Shown here piece after piece: positions 28,286 through 37,424 of a stretch of DNA of 64,000 nucleotides. Below the pieces are notes generated by a model. That model was not told where the DNA came from and ran no database searches. It worked only from the letters and a program-made list of their open reading frames with translations. The position numbers and the translations under genes were made by a program. The stretch spans positions 186,001 to 250,000 of the forward strand of contig CACYGI010000001.1 of assembly GCA_902773925.1 (NCBI GenBank), read 5' to 3'. How positions within the stretch are numbered: position 1 is the first letter of the stretch; each line of letters begins with the position of its first letter. The stretch comes from an uncultured Bacteroidia bacterium. Lineage in GTDB: Bacteria; Bacteroidota; Bacteroidia; Bacteroidales; UBA932.

Positions 28286-28798
28286 TTACCAGTTGGCTAC
28301 CGTAGCGTTGAAAATATCCTCGACGATCTTATCTATGATCGTGTCACAAAGCTGCGCCTCGACAGCATCCAGGGAATTATTGGAATCATAATCCTCGTAT
28401 CCGGCAAAACTCTTCTCAAAGTTGTCCTCGGGATACTTTTCATTGACAAACTTGACTTTCACCGTAATGGTGAGACGGTTCATCGCCGCGACTTCATCGG
28501 CAGTAACGGCAGTCGCCGAGACCTGATAAGACTCGATCGTAGCCAGCACATACAAGTCGCCGCTCTCCTCCACCTGCTCCAGACTCGTAAGCTTCTTGTA
28601 CTTGTCGCACATCGCCTCGTGAAGCTGGTTGGCAAGCGTAGGATTGACCTTCGGGGCATTATTGACCACCGGCTCGATGCAGATGGTCTTCACGTCCGGC
28701 TGGATCGAGGTCCCGCTGAACGAATAGAACCAGCAGCCGCCGAGCATCATCGCCGAGGCAGCCAGAACACCCAAAAACACTATGAATCTCTTTGCCAT
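28286..28798 (-). CDS. lptE: LptE-family lipoprotein (LPS transport)
   Basis: Outer-membrane lipoprotein of 170 residues. The lipobox ends at Cys22 (MMLGGCW). The motif [20 protein letters not shown] is characteristic of the Bacteroidetes LptE relatives thought to plug the LptD barrel that inserts lipopolysaccharide. It lies directly after a sigma-54-type activator gene and before the TPR protein. Confidence 0.82.
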   Translation of the reverse strand: MAKRFIVFLGVLAASAMMLGGCWFYSFSGTSIQPDVKTICIEPVVNNAPKVNPTLANQLHEAMCDKYKKLTSLEQVEESGDLYVLATIESYQVSATAVTADEVAAMNRLTITVKVKFVNEKYPEDNFEKSFAGYEDYDSNNSLDAVEAQLCDTIIDKIVEDIFNATVANW

Positions 28799-28800
28799 AT

Positions 28801-30012
28801 CTAAATCCCCAAATCCTTGATCTTACGGTAAAGCGTCCGCTCGGAAATGCCAAGTTCGCGGGCGGCATCCTTGCGGCGGCCGTTGTATTTGGCAAGCGCC
28901 TTGCGGATCAGATCCTCGCCCAGATGCTGCAGGGAAAGGCTGTCAGTAGCCTCAACAACGCCTGCAGAAGCAACCGGCGCATCCTCGCCGCGACCACCCT
29001 CTTCGACAGTAACGGTCTCGGCGCCCGAGGTATGGACATCCTCCGGACTGATGATGATCGCGTGGGAAGGGGCCGCGGCCGGCGAAGCATCGGTCAGCGA
29101 GGCCACCTTCTCCGAAAGAGTATTGACCTCCTGGGTAAGCTGGAAGAGAATCTTGAAAATCAGGTCGCGGTCAGCCTGGTAATCCGCATCCTGCTGACCC
29201 TCGCCCATCTTGACCGGAAGGTGATGCAGATCCTCCTGCGGCAGATACCGGCGCAGGGTTGCGGCGCTTACCAGCCGCTCCTGCTCGAGGATCGAAATCT
29301 GCTCGGCGACGCTCTTGAGCTGGCGCACGTTGCCCGGCCAGCGATAATCCTGAAGCACCTGCTGAGCATCCTTGTCGAGCCGGATGACCGGCATCTTGTA
29401 GCGGTCCGCAAAATCCAGCGCAAACTTGCGGAAGAGCAGGAAGATATCCTCCTTGCGCTCGCGAAGCGGCGGAATGGTGACGGGAACCGTATTGAGACGA
29501 TAATACAGGTCCTCGCGGAAACGCCCCGAAGCGATGGCGCGGCGCAGGTCGATATTCGTGGCGGCAATGACGCGCACGTTGGTCTTCTGCACCTTGGACG
29601 AACCGACCTTGATAAACTCGCCCGTCTGGAGCACGCGCAGCAGGCGCACCTGCGTCGAAAGGGGCAGCTCGGCAACCTCGTCGAGGAACAGCGTGCCGCC
29701 GTCGGCCTCTTCGAAATAACCCTTGCGCATCTCCGTAGCTCCGGTGAACGAGCCTTTCTCGTGTCCGAAAAGCTCCGAATCTATCGTGCCTTCGGGAATC
29801 GCGCCGCAGTTGACGGCGATATAAACCCCGTGGCGGCGGGGACTTTCGCTATGGATAATCTTCGGAATAACCTCCTTGCCGACGCCGCTCTCGCCCGTCA
29901 CGAGGACCGAAAGGTCAGTGCCCGCCACGGAAACGGCCGTCTCGAGCGCGCGGTCAAGACCCTGTGAATTTCCGATTATATCGAATCTTTGCTTTATCTG
30001 TTCAATTTTCAT
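28801..30012 (-). CDS. Sigma-54-interacting transcriptional activator without receiver domain
   Basis: 403 residues: an AAA+ sigma-54 activation domain (about 10-245; Walker A GESGVGKE, Walker B GGTLFLDE, arginine-rich RFREDLYYRLN), a low-complexity linker rich in Ala, Glu and Val, and a C-terminal Fis-type HTH (IRKALAKYNGRRKDAAREL). The sigma-54-contacting loop reads GSFTGA instead of the common GAFTGA. There is no N-terminal receiver or PAS domain, so activity must be controlled otherwise. First gene of the lptE-secG run; TAACTTTG lies only 5 bases before the ATG. Confidence 0.88.
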   Translation of the reverse strand: MKIEQIKQRFDIIGNSQGLDRALETAVSVAGTDLSVLVTGESGVGKEVIPKIIHSESPRRHGVYIAVNCGAIPEGTIDSELFGHEKGSFTGATEMRKGYFEEADGGTLFLDEVAELPLSTQVRLLRVLQTGEFIKVGSSKVQKTNVRVIAATNIDLRRAIASGRFREDLYYRLNTVPVTIPPLRERKEDIFLLFRKFALDFADRYKMPVIRLDKDAQQVLQDYRWPGNVRQLKSVAEQISILEQERLVSAATLRRYLPQEDLHHLPVKMGEGQQDADYQADRDLIFKILFQLTQEVNTLSEKVASLTDASPAAAPSHAIIISPEDVHTSGAETVTVEEGGRGEDAPVASAGVVEATDSLSLQHLGEDLIRKALAKYNGRRKDAARELGISERTLYRKIKDLGI

Positions 30013-30017
30013 ATTTG

Positions 30018-30025
30018 CAAAGTTA
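30018..30025 (-). promoter_or_regulatory. -7 promoter element very close to the activator start codon
   Basis: TAACTTTG on the minus strand ends 5 bases before the ATG at 30012. If used, the transcript would be almost leaderless. Confidence 0.45.
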
Positions 30026-30119
30026 GAAATTTTAACAAATTGTTATTACATTTGCATAATGATGAGGCCTGAAATGGCTTCGATAAGATATTGATTTTGT
30101 TTTAAATACCATTTTCGAC

Positions 30120-31778
30120 ATGAAAAAGATTTTTGCAAACCTCCTTTTGATCGCCGCATCCGCACTGATGTTCGCTTCCTGCGACAATCCTGCCAAGATG
30201 GCTGAAGCTGCAGAGCAGATCTCCATCAAATGCACTCCTGAAGTACTCGAAGCAGTTGCCGGCAGTATCGACGCAACCATCGAGGTCACGTTCCCTGGTA
30301 AGTATTTCCAGCCGAAGGCTATCCTCGAAGTCACCCCGGTCATCCTCTATCACGGCGGTGAGGTAGCCGGCGAGCCTTTCCACTATCAGGGCGAGAAGGT
30401 AAAGGACAACTACAAGGTCATCTCCAAGAAAGAAGAGACCACGGTCCGCGAAAATGTCCATTTCAACTTCGTTCCCGGTATGGAGCGTTCGGAGATGGTA
30501 CTTCGCGCAAAGGTCCTCTGCAATGGCAAGGAGTATGAATATCCCGCTGATATCAAGGTCGCTGACGGTGTCAACACCACCTATATGCTCGCTTCCTTCA
30601 TTTTTGAGAAGAACGGCCCCGCTGTTGATTTCGCACAGGACAACTACCAGAGCGTCATCAACGAGACGGCAGAGGCTCAGATCCTCTACCTGATCAACAG
30701 CGCAGACGTCCGTAATTCGCAGCTCCGCAGCGAAGATATCAAGGAATATCAGGCACTCCTCGCATCGCTCGCCGAAGACAGCCGCCGCGCCATCACCGGC
30801 ACCGAGATCGTAGCCTATGCATCTCCCGAAGGTGATGTCGCTCACAACAACAAGCTCTCCGCAAACCGCGAAAAGAGCGCTACTAAGGCACTGGACAAGG
30901 TCACCAAGAAGCTCGAAAAGGGCGCAGTCACCTCCCGCAGCATCGGTGAGGACTGGGAAGGCTTCCAGGAGCTGGTCAGCAACTCTGACATCCAGGACAA
31001 GGACCTCATCCTGCGCGTCCTCTCGATGTACAGCGACCCCAACGTCCGCGAGCGCGAGATCCGCAATATGTCTCAGGTCTATAAGTCTCTGGCCGACCAG
31101 ATTCTCCCTGAGCTGCGCCGTGCACGCTTCATCACCAACATCGAGTACACCAACTACACTCCCGAAGAGCTGACCGAGCTGGTCAACAACAACATCGACG
31201 CACTTGACGAAGAGGCTCTCCTCCGTGCAGCTACCCTGGTCAAGGACAATGACGCCAAGCTGGCTATCTACGAGCAGGCAGTCAAGAAGTTCGACAGCGA
31301 CCGCGCACACTACAATGCAGCCGTCATTCTCGCCAAGAAGGGTGACCTCGCCGCAGCTGAGAAGCATCTCGCAGCACTTGACGACCAGGACAGCAAGGAT
31401 GTCAAGAACGTCAAGGGTATCATCGCTCTCAAGAAGGGTGATGTCAATGCAGCAGGCAAGCTCTTCGCAGAGGCCGGCAACAAGGAGAACGCAGCCGTGG
31501 TCGATATCCTCAACGGCCATTACAACGAAGCTGCTGCCAAGCTGAGCGACAGCAAGCGCCCCATCGCGGCTCTTGCCAACATCCTCACCGGCGACCTTGC
31601 AAAGGCAAGCTCGATCCTCGAAAGCCACAACTGCCCTCTGTGCAGCTATCTGAAGGCTATCGTCGCTGCCCGCCAGGGTGACAACGAGAATGCCAAGGCT
31701 CTCCTCGAGAAGGCCGAGAAGAACGAAAACCTGAAGGCTCGCGAAGCCAATGACGTCGAGTTCATCAAGTTTCTCTAA
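30120..31778 (+). CDS. Large lipoprotein with OmpA-like and TPR regions
   Basis: 552 residues. Signal peptide II with lipobox ending at Cys21 (ALMFASC). After a beta-rich N-terminal domain comes an OmpA-like segment (GTEIVAYASPEGDVAHNNKL, near residues 220-240) that in other proteins binds peptidoglycan. The C-terminal half consists of TPR-like Ala/Lys/Leu repeats (KGDLAAAEKHLAALDDQ, GDVNAAGKLFAEAG). A role in anchoring the envelope is plausible; similar proteins occur across Bacteroidales without assigned function. The codon bias is strong, suggesting high expression. A monocistronic unit ended by a clear terminator. Confidence 0.72.
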   Translation: MKKIFANLLLIAASALMFASCDNPAKMAEAAEQISIKCTPEVLEAVAGSIDATIEVTFPGKYFQPKAILEVTPVILYHGGEVAGEPFHYQGEKVKDNYKVISKKEETTVRENVHFNFVPGMERSEMVLRAKVLCNGKEYEYPADIKVADGVNTTYMLASFIFEKNGPAVDFAQDNYQSVINETAEAQILYLINSADVRNSQLRSEDIKEYQALLASLAEDSRRAITGTEIVAYASPEGDVAHNNKLSANREKSATKALDKVTKKLEKGAVTSRSIGEDWEGFQELVSNSDIQDKDLILRVLSMYSDPNVREREIRNMSQVYKSLADQILPELRRARFITNIEYTNYTPEELTELVNNNIDALDEEALLRAATLVKDNDAKLAIYEQAVKKFDSDRAHYNAAVILAKKGDLAAAEKHLAALDDQDSKDVKNVKGIIALKKGDVNAAGKLFAEAGNKENAAVVDILNGHYNEAAAKLSDSKRPIAALANILTGDLAKASSILESHNCPLCSYLKAIVAARQGDNENAKALLEKAEKNENLKAREANDVEFIKFL

Positions 31779-31796
31779 GCCGGATTGAACCACAAG

Positions 31797-31826
31797 AAAG
31801 GGTGACCCTCAGGGCCACCCTTTTTT
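31797..31826 (+). terminator. Terminator after the OmpA/TPR lipoprotein gene
   Basis: GGGTGACCC (31800-31808) pairs with GGGCCACCC (31812-31820; one mismatch), preceded by AAA and followed by six T. Confidence 0.8.
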
Positions 31827-31841
31827 GTACCATATAATCAC

Positions 31842-32540
31842 TTACAAGTAAAAATCCTGCGTCAGCCGGCGGTATGCCTCGCTGCGTCCGCCGAGGCCCT
31901 CGATGGAGAGATATTCCTCCGTGAGCCTTCCGCCCGAGGCGCTGAACTCCATCAGTACGCGCCGCGGCTCCTGTCCTTCGATAGTGCTGACGCGGCAGAT
32001 GCGGCGCAGCGGCAGGCCTGCGCTGAATGCCTCCATCCTGTAACCGGCCCCTTCTTCGACCGGCAGTACGACCGCAAGGACGCCTGCAGGACGCAAAAGC
32101 CGTTTCGCTGCGGCGATCATCTCACGGTGCGGGAGCGTATCGCTGTGACGTGCTGTGCGGCGACGCGCCTGGGGCGACTGCAGCGTACCGCTGAAAAACG
32201 GCGGATTGGAAACAATCAGGTCAAATCCTTCGGCATCTTCAAATGAGAGAAAATCAGAGTGAAGCGCCTTCAGGCGAGAGCCCCACGGGGATGAGGCGAA
32301 ATTGGCGGCGGCCTGTCCGGCCGAGGGCCCGTCAATATCGATACCCGTAATAACCGCCTGCGGGCACCGCTGGGCCAGCATAAGGGCTATCAGCCCGCTT
32401 CCGGTACCTACGTCCAGAATACGCGCATCGGCACGCGCGGGCGTCGAGACCCAGGCCCCCAGAAGGACGCCGTCAGTCCCGACTTTCATTGCGCAGCAAT
32501 CCTGCTGCAGGGAAAACTCTCTAAAGCAGAAACTGTCCAT
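31842..32540 (-). CDS. trmN6: tRNA1(Val) adenine-37 N6-methyltransferase
   Basis: S-adenosylmethionine-dependent methyltransferase of the TrmN6/YfiC family, which modifies A37 of tRNA-Val. N-terminal family motif [22 protein letters not shown]-binding [16 protein letters not shown], and the N6-adenine motif NPPF ([10 protein letters not shown]). 232 residues, normal. The 5' end overlaps lolD by 20 bases; it is the last gene of the fusA2-lolD-trmN6 run. Confidence 0.9.
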   Translation of the reverse strand: MDSFCFREFSLQQDCCAMKVGTDGVLLGAWVSTPARADARILDVGTGSGLIALMLAQRCPQAVITGIDIDGPSAGQAAANFASSPWGSRLKALHSDFLSFEDAEGFDLIVSNPPFFSGTLQSPQARRRTARHSDTLPHREMIAAAKRLLRPAGVLAVVLPVEEGAGYRMEAFSAGLPLRRICRVSTIEGQEPRRVLMEFSASGGRLTEEYLSIEGLGGRSEAYRRLTQDFYL

Positions 32541-33174
32541 CCTTCATCTCCAGGATGCGGTCGGACATACCTGCCAGCTCGCGGTCGTGGGTCACCACGA
32601 CTATCGTGATGCCGTGACGGGCACGCAGGTCGAAAAACAGCTGATGCAGGTCGCGCTTGGTGTTGCTGTCCAGATTGCCAGAAGGCTCATCCGCGAATAG
32701 CACCGCAGGCTTGTTGATGAGAGCACGGGCCACCGCCACGCGCTGCTGCTCGCCTCCGCTGAGCTCCGAAGGTTTGTGGCGCAGACGCGCCTCAAGCCCC
32801 ATCTCTGCAAGCAGTTCTCGCGCCGCTGCCTCGGCTTCACGCTGCGGGCGGCGGGCAATCAGGGCCGGAATCATCACGTTCTCCAGCGCCGTAAACTCCG
32901 GCAGCAGGTTGTGAAACTGGAAAACGAACCCGATACGGCGGTTGCGGAACGAAGCAAGCGCCTTTTCCGACAGGGAATAGATATCCGTGCCGTCGATCTC
33001 CACCCGTCCCGCATCCGGGCGCGAAAGGGAGCCCAGAATCTGCAGCAGGGTGGATTTGCCGGCACCGCTGGCGCCGACGATACTTACGACCTCGCCCTGT
33101 TCGGCCGTAAAACAAATATCCTTCAGGACCCTGAGGGCCCCGAAGGATTTGTCTATATGAGTAGCCCGGATCAT
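32521..33174 (-). CDS. lolD: LolD-like ABC transporter ATPase
   Basis: 217-residue ATPase of the LolD/MacB type that powers extraction of lipoproteins or substrates from the inner membrane. Walker [10 protein letters not shown], signature [10 protein letters not shown], Walker [13 protein letters not shown] and the switch histidine (VVVTHD) are all present. No LolC/E-type permease gene is adjacent, so the partner is elsewhere. It follows the EF-G2 gene by 14 bases. Confidence 0.85.
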   Translation of the reverse strand: MIRATHIDKSFGALRVLKDICFTAEQGEVVSIVGASGAGKSTLLQILGSLSRPDAGRVEIDGTDIYSLSEKALASFRNRRIGFVFQFHNLLPEFTALENVMIPALIARRPQREAEAAARELLAEMGLEARLRHKPSELSGGEQQRVAVARALINKPAVLFADEPSGNLDSNTKRDLHQLFFDLRARHGITIVVVTHDRELAGMSDRILEMKDGQFLL

Positions 33175-33188
33175 CCGAAGGGCGGAGA

Positions 33189-35306
33189 TTAGTCCTCCTC
33201 CTGCTGCTCTGCCTCGTATGCCTTGAGCAGCTTGTCCTGGACGTCTGCCGGTACCTGCTGGTATTCGATGAATTCCTGCGTGAAGGTAGCGCGGCCGGAG
33301 GTCAGGGAGCTCAGGGTCGTCGAGTACTTGTAAAGCTCAGCCAGAGGAACGCGTGCGCGGAGGATCTGGAAGCCCTTCTCGGAGTTCATACCCTCGATCA
33401 TGCCGCGGCGGTTCTGGATATCGCTCATCACATCACCCATACAGTCTGCAGGGACCATGACCTCGACCATATAGATAGGCTCGAGGATCTTCGGGGATGC
33501 GTTCTTGAAGGCCTCACGGAATGCGTTACGACCCGCGATGATGAAGGCGATTTCCTTCGAATCGACCGGGTGCATCTTACCGTCATAGACGAAGACGCGG
33601 ATGTCGCGTGCGTAGGAACCGGTCAGAGGACCTTCCTCAAGGCGCTGGGTGATACCCTTCTTGATAGCGGGCATAAAGCTTGCGTCAATGGCACCGCCGA
33701 CGACGCAGTTGTAGAACTCCCACTTGCCGCCCCAGGGCAGAGCGAACTCTTCCTTGGCCTTGATGTTGAGCTGGGTCTCCTTGCCGTCGATCTTGAACTT
33801 GGCGGTGGTATCGACACCCTCGACGATAGGCTCGACGATCAGGTGGACCTCACCGAACTGGCCGGCACCGCCGGACTGCTTCTTGTGACGGTACATTGCG
33901 TTAGCCACCTTGGTGATGGTCTCGCGGTACGGGATCTTCGGAGCGAAGAGCTCGATGTTGATCTTGTTGTCGTTGTTGATGTGCCACTTGAGGATATTGA
34001 TGTGCTGCTCGCCCTGACCGTTGATGATGGTCTGCTTGAGCTCCTTGGAGTACTCGATGATGAGGGTCGGATCCTCTGCTGCAAGGCGGTTGAGAGCCTC
34101 GCCCAGCTTCTCCTCGTCCTTCTCGTCGGAAGCCTTGACTGCGGTGCGGTACTTGGAGCTGGGGAACTTGATCGGCGGCACGACTGCATCGTAACCGGGC
34201 TGGTTGAGGGTCTGGTCGGTCTTGACAGCCTTCAGCTTGACCGTACATCCGAGGTCGCCTGCGCAAAGCTCGGTAACCTTCTCCTTCTTCTTGCCTGCGA
34301 CGGCGTAGAGGGCGGTGATACGCTCCTTGGAACCGTTCTCAGGGTTGACCACATCCTGCGACTCGGGCAGCTTGCCGGACATCACCTTGAAGTAGGAGAC
34401 GTCGCCCAGGTGCTGCTCGACCGAGGTCTTGTAAACGAAGAGCGAGAGCGGGCCGGCAGGGTCCTCTTTCGGCTTGGGAGCGACCTCGATCATGAACTCC
34501 ATCAGACGCTTGACGCCGATGTCCTTCTTTGCCGAGAGGCAGAAGACAGGATAGATCTGACCGTTGACAAAACCGATATTGATACCCTTGTGCATCTCTT
34601 CCTCTGAAAGCTCGCCGGCGTCGAAGAACTTCTCCATCAGCTCCTCGTCGTTCTCTGCAGCCATCTCCATCAGGGCTGCGCGCATCTCCTCGGCCTTACC
34701 CTTCTCGCCGTCGGGAATGTCCACGATCTCGCGGGTGCCGTTATCATCCTTGAACTTGTACATCTTCATCTTGAGGACGTCGATGAACGCGTCGAAACCG
34801 ATACCCGGATTGACAGGGTACTGGAATACGACCGGCTTGCTGCCGAATGCCTTGTGCAGGCTGTCGAGGGTGTTGTCCCAGTTGGTCTTCTCGGTATCGA
34901 GCTGGTTGACTGCGAGGACTACGGGGAAATGGCTCTGCTCTGCGTAACGGCCGTGGATCTCGGTGCCGACCTCGACACCCTGCTGTGCGTTGACGAGCAT
35001 AATACCTGCGTCGCAGACCTTCATGCCGGAGATGAGTCCGCCGATGAAATCGTCTGCGCCAGGTGCGTCCACGATGTTGAGCTTATGGTCCATGAACTCT
35101 GCGTAGAGCGGAGTGGAATAGATGGAACGCTGATAGAGCTGTTCTACTTCGGTGTTGTCCGAAACAGTGTTCTTGCCTTCGATGGTGCCGCGACGGTCGA
35201 TAACCTTGCCTTCGTAGAGCATAGCTTCGGCAAGAGTGGTCTTACCGCTGCGGGTACCTCCAAGCAGGACGATGTTGCGGATGCTTTCAGTTGTGTAGGT
35301 TTTCAT
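33189..35306 (-). CDS. fusA2: EF-G paralog with altered GTPase site (EF-G2 type)
   Basis: 705 residues with all EF-G domains: a G domain with P-loop GGTRSGKTT (16-24), then domains II-V ending [13 protein letters not shown]. Key GTPase residues differ from canonical EF-G: the switch II motif DTPGH reads DAPGA (Ala84 in place of the catalytic His), and the P-loop Asp is Arg19. This matches the EF-G2 of Bacteroides thetaiotaomicron, reported to translocate without hydrolysing GTP and to be induced under carbon limitation. The canonical fusA is not in the window. A promoter and a palindrome lie upstream. Confidence 0.88.
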   Translation of the reverse strand: MKTYTTESIRNIVLLGGTRSGKTTLAEAMLYEGKVIDRRGTIEGKNTVSDNTEVEQLYQRSIYSTPLYAEFMDHKLNIVDAPGADDFIGGLISGMKVCDAGIMLVNAQQGVEVGTEIHGRYAEQSHFPVVLAVNQLDTEKTNWDNTLDSLHKAFGSKPVVFQYPVNPGIGFDAFIDVLKMKMYKFKDDNGTREIVDIPDGEKGKAEEMRAALMEMAAENDEELMEKFFDAGELSEEEMHKGINIGFVNGQIYPVFCLSAKKDIGVKRLMEFMIEVAPKPKEDPAGPLSLFVYKTSVEQHLGDVSYFKVMSGKLPESQDVVNPENGSKERITALYAVAGKKKEKVTELCAGDLGCTVKLKAVKTDQTLNQPGYDAVVPPIKFPSSKYRTAVKASDEKDEEKLGEALNRLAAEDPTLIIEYSKELKQTIINGQGEQHINILKWHINNDNKINIELFAPKIPYRETITKVANAMYRHKKQSGGAGQFGEVHLIVEPIVEGVDTTAKFKIDGKETQLNIKAKEEFALPWGGKWEFYNCVVGGAIDASFMPAIKKGITQRLEEGPLTGSYARDIRVFVYDGKMHPVDSKEIAFIIAGRNAFREAFKNASPKILEPIYMVEVMVPADCMGDVMSDIQNRRGMIEGMNSEKGFQILRARVPLAELYKYSTTLSSLTSGRATFTQEFIEYQQVPADVQDKLLKAYEAEQQEED

Positions 35307-35349
35307 TTTGTTATAGTATTATTTGTCTATTTCTTGTTGGCAAATCGTA

Positions 35350-35381
35350 CAAATGTAAAGTTTTTAATTGACTTTCGCAAA
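35350..35381 (-). promoter_or_regulatory. Promoter of fusA2-lolD-trmN6
   Basis: On the minus strand TTTG (35381-35378), a 20-base spacer and TACATTTG (35357-35350) fit the Bacteroidetes consensus exactly. The start codon is 43 bases downstream. Confidence 0.7.
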
Positions 35382-35389
35382 TTGCGAAA
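35373..35389. promoter_or_regulatory. Palindromic operator candidate between fusA2 and rnhB
   Basis: TTTCGCAA-A-TTGCGAAA is a perfect 17-base palindrome. It covers the TTTG box of the fusA2 promoter and the equivalent upstream box (TTTC, 35373-35376) of a weaker divergent promoter for rnhB (CATATTTG, 35397-35404), so a bound regulator could act on both genes. Confidence 0.5.
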
Positions 35390-35417
35390 TAATACCCATA
35401 TTTGTGGAGTGAAAAGG

Positions 35418-36443
35418 ATGTGCATCATCATTTCCGGGCCGCTCGGGGCCTGTTGGCAGGCCGACAGGGTAGAAACTGCGCTGAAGGAGGCTCTGCGCCG
35501 CTATGCGACCGGGGGCCGGGACGCTTCGCGCCTGGAGGTGCAGGTGATGGAAGAGGGCGCTTTCGCCGCCCTCGAAATGCCGGCGGGGACCGATATCACC
35601 GTGATTTCGACCTGCGAAAATCTGGATAATGAGACTATCGGAAATGGCACCCTCGGCCGGATTGCAGCCCTCTGCCGCTCGCGCCATCTGAGGCTCGTCT
35701 GCATCTGCCGCAGGCAGGCCCTGCCTGCCAAATTGCTCCGCAAGGCCGGAATCTCCGAAATCTGGGCGCTGGACGAGCTGCTCGATGATACGGATGCGGC
35801 CCTCGACAGTCTTCTGAGCCCCGATACCCCGCTGCCGCTGATGGTCGCCGGGTGCGACGAGGCCGGACGCGGACCGCTTGCGGGACCGGTATTCGCCGCC
35901 GCGGTGATACTTCCGGAAGGATTCTACCATCCCCTGCTCAATGACAGCAAGCAGATGAAGGAGCAGGACCGCGAACTGCTGCGCGGGATCATCCAGCGCG
36001 AGGCCCTGGCCTGGTGCGTGACTCCCGTTTCGGCGCAGGAGATAGACCGTATCAACATCCTCAACGCTTCGCTTCTCGGAATGCGGCGATCGCTGGACGG
36101 CCTGCGGGACGCCAGTGGCGCCCCGGTAAGGCCCGGCCTGATCCTGGTTGACGGCAACCGGTTCAATCCATATACGACGCCCGAGGGCGTAGCCGTACCG
36201 CACCGCTGCGTGGTAAAGGGAGATGCAAGGTTTGCCGCAGTAGCGGCGGCATCGGTGCTCGCCAAAACGTGGCGGGACGAGTATATGCGACGCCTTGCCC
36301 TGCAGTATCCACAGTATGGCTGGGACCGCAATATGGGCTATCCCACGCCGGAGCATCGCGAAGCCATCCGCCGGTCCGGTCCTTCGCCCGAACACCGAAA
36401 GAGCTTCAAATGGCTTCCGGAAGAAGAAAATTTGCTATTTTAG
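35418..36443 (+). CDS. rnhB: Ribonuclease HII with an extra N-terminal domain
   Basis: Removes ribonucleotides from DNA and RNA primers. The catalytic domain occupies residues 142-341, itself a full-length RNase HII, with the acidic motif CDEAGRG (Asp147, Glu148), [13 protein letters not shown] and the KGD segment. Before it lie about 141 residues not found in ordinary RNase HII. This part reads [20 protein letters not shown] and ends with [17 protein letters not shown], loosely resembling the C-terminal lobe of type 1 glycerate kinases. No stop separates the two parts. The ATG at 35418 was chosen because upstream codons run back through promoter and antisense sequence. Confidence 0.85.
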   Translation: MCIIISGPLGACWQADRVETALKEALRRYATGGRDASRLEVQVMEEGAFAALEMPAGTDITVISTCENLDNETIGNGTLGRIAALCRSRHLRLVCICRRQALPAKLLRKAGISEIWALDELLDDTDAALDSLLSPDTPLPLMVAGCDEAGRGPLAGPVFAAAVILPEGFYHPLLNDSKQMKEQDRELLRGIIQREALAWCVTPVSAQEIDRINILNASLLGMRRSLDGLRDASGAPVRPGLILVDGNRFNPYTTPEGVAVPHRCVVKGDARFAAVAAASVLAKTWRDEYMRRLALQYPQYGWDRNMGYPTPEHREAIRRSGPSPEHRKSFKWLPEEENLLF

Positions 36444-36464
36444 CATCTCCAAATAAGCTTTACA

Positions 36465-37355
36465 ATGGATCCGAACGAATTCAGGGGGCCTTACAACCCC
36501 AATCCTCCCAAACCCAAAAAGCAGGCGCCGGTCATTCATTTCGACCAGGAGCTGCTTCAGGGCGTAGATAAGATAATAGCCGTAGCCTCCGGCAAGGGCG
36601 GCGTAGGCAAATCCACCGTCGCGGTCAATCTCGCCATCACGATGGCCCGCCTCGGATACAAAGTCGGCCTGGCGGATGCAGATGTGTACGGTCCCTCCGT
36701 CCCCAAGATGACCGGGACCGAGGGCACGATGCCACGCGTGGAAGTTTATGATGCCGAAGGCACTCCCTGGCCCGAGGACCGCGAGATCGAACCGACCTGC
36801 AAGGAAGTGTTCGTCCCAGTGGTCAAATACGGTGTCAAATGGATGTCCATCGGCTATTTCGCGGCACCAGAACAGGCGCTGATCTGGCGCGGCCCGATGG
36901 CCTCCACGGCTCTCAAGCAGATCGTGCTGCAAACGGCCTGGGGCAAGCTCGACTATCTGTTTATCGATATGCCTCCGGGAACGGGAGACATTCACATTTC
37001 GCTTGTCAACGACATTCCACTGACGGGCGCCATCATCGTCAGCACGCCGCAGGCCGTGGCTCTGGCAGATGTCGAGAAGGGCGTCAATATGTTCCGCAAT
37101 CCACAGATTGACAAGCATATCTTCGGCATTCTGGAGAATATGTCCTGGTTTACCCCGGAAGAGCTGCCAGACAACCGCTACTACATCTTCGGACACGACG
37201 GCTGCGCCGAAATGTGCCGCAAGTACAATCTGCCGCTGCTCGGCCAGATCCCTCTGGTGCAGGGCATCCGCGAAGGCGGAGACGAAGGGACGCCGGCCGC
37301 CCTGCACGACGGACCGATCTTCGATGCCCTCAAGGGCGTAGCCAAGATGCTCTAG
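36465..37355 (+). CDS. mrp: Mrp/NBP35-type P-loop ATPase for Fe-S cluster handling
   Basis: 296-residue ATPase that carries or transfers iron-sulfur clusters. Deviant Walker A GKGGVGKST (around residue 45), the DADVYGPSVPKM switch and DMPPGTGD are intact. The N-terminal DUF59 domain found in many Mrp proteins is absent; a separate DUF59 protein is encoded at 44.6 kb. The CxxC pair usual near the C terminus is not present (MSWFTPEELPDNRYYIFG), as in other Bacteroidales homologs. It follows rnhB by 21 bases. Confidence 0.88.
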   Translation: MDPNEFRGPYNPNPPKPKKQAPVIHFDQELLQGVDKIIAVASGKGGVGKSTVAVNLAITMARLGYKVGLADADVYGPSVPKMTGTEGTMPRVEVYDAEGTPWPEDREIEPTCKEVFVPVVKYGVKWMSIGYFAAPEQALIWRGPMASTALKQIVLQTAWGKLDYLFIDMPPGTGDIHISLVNDIPLTGAIIVSTPQAVALADVEKGVNMFRNPQIDKHIFGILENMSWFTPEELPDNRYYIFGHDGCAEMCRKYNLPLLGQIPLVQGIREGGDEGTPAALHDGPIFDALKGVAKML

Positions 37356-37368
37356 ACAGCTTTAGACG

Positions 37369-37406
37369 AAAAAGGGTGACCATCACGAGTGGCCACCCTT
37401 TTTCTT
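37369..37406 (+). terminator. Bidirectional terminator between mrp and the Spy-like gene
   Basis: AAAAAGGGTG (37369-37378) pairs with CACCCTTTTT (37394-37403), with further ACCA/TGG pairing inside. The A-run and T-run allow termination in both directions, serving the convergent genes on each side. Confidence 0.8.
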
Positions 37407-37424
37407 TAGTCTGCCTTACGGATC

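Noticed and set aside
30102..31793. 563-codon open frame on the minus strand, opposite the OmpA/TPR lipoprotein gene
   Set aside because: The plus-strand frame has a signal peptide, lipobox, promoter-side spacer and terminator; the antisense frame is only its mirror.
34854..35417. Extension of the RNase HII frame 188 codons further upstream
   Set aside because: This part runs antisense through the fusA2 start and through AT-rich promoter sequence, so the ATG at 35418 is the realistic start.
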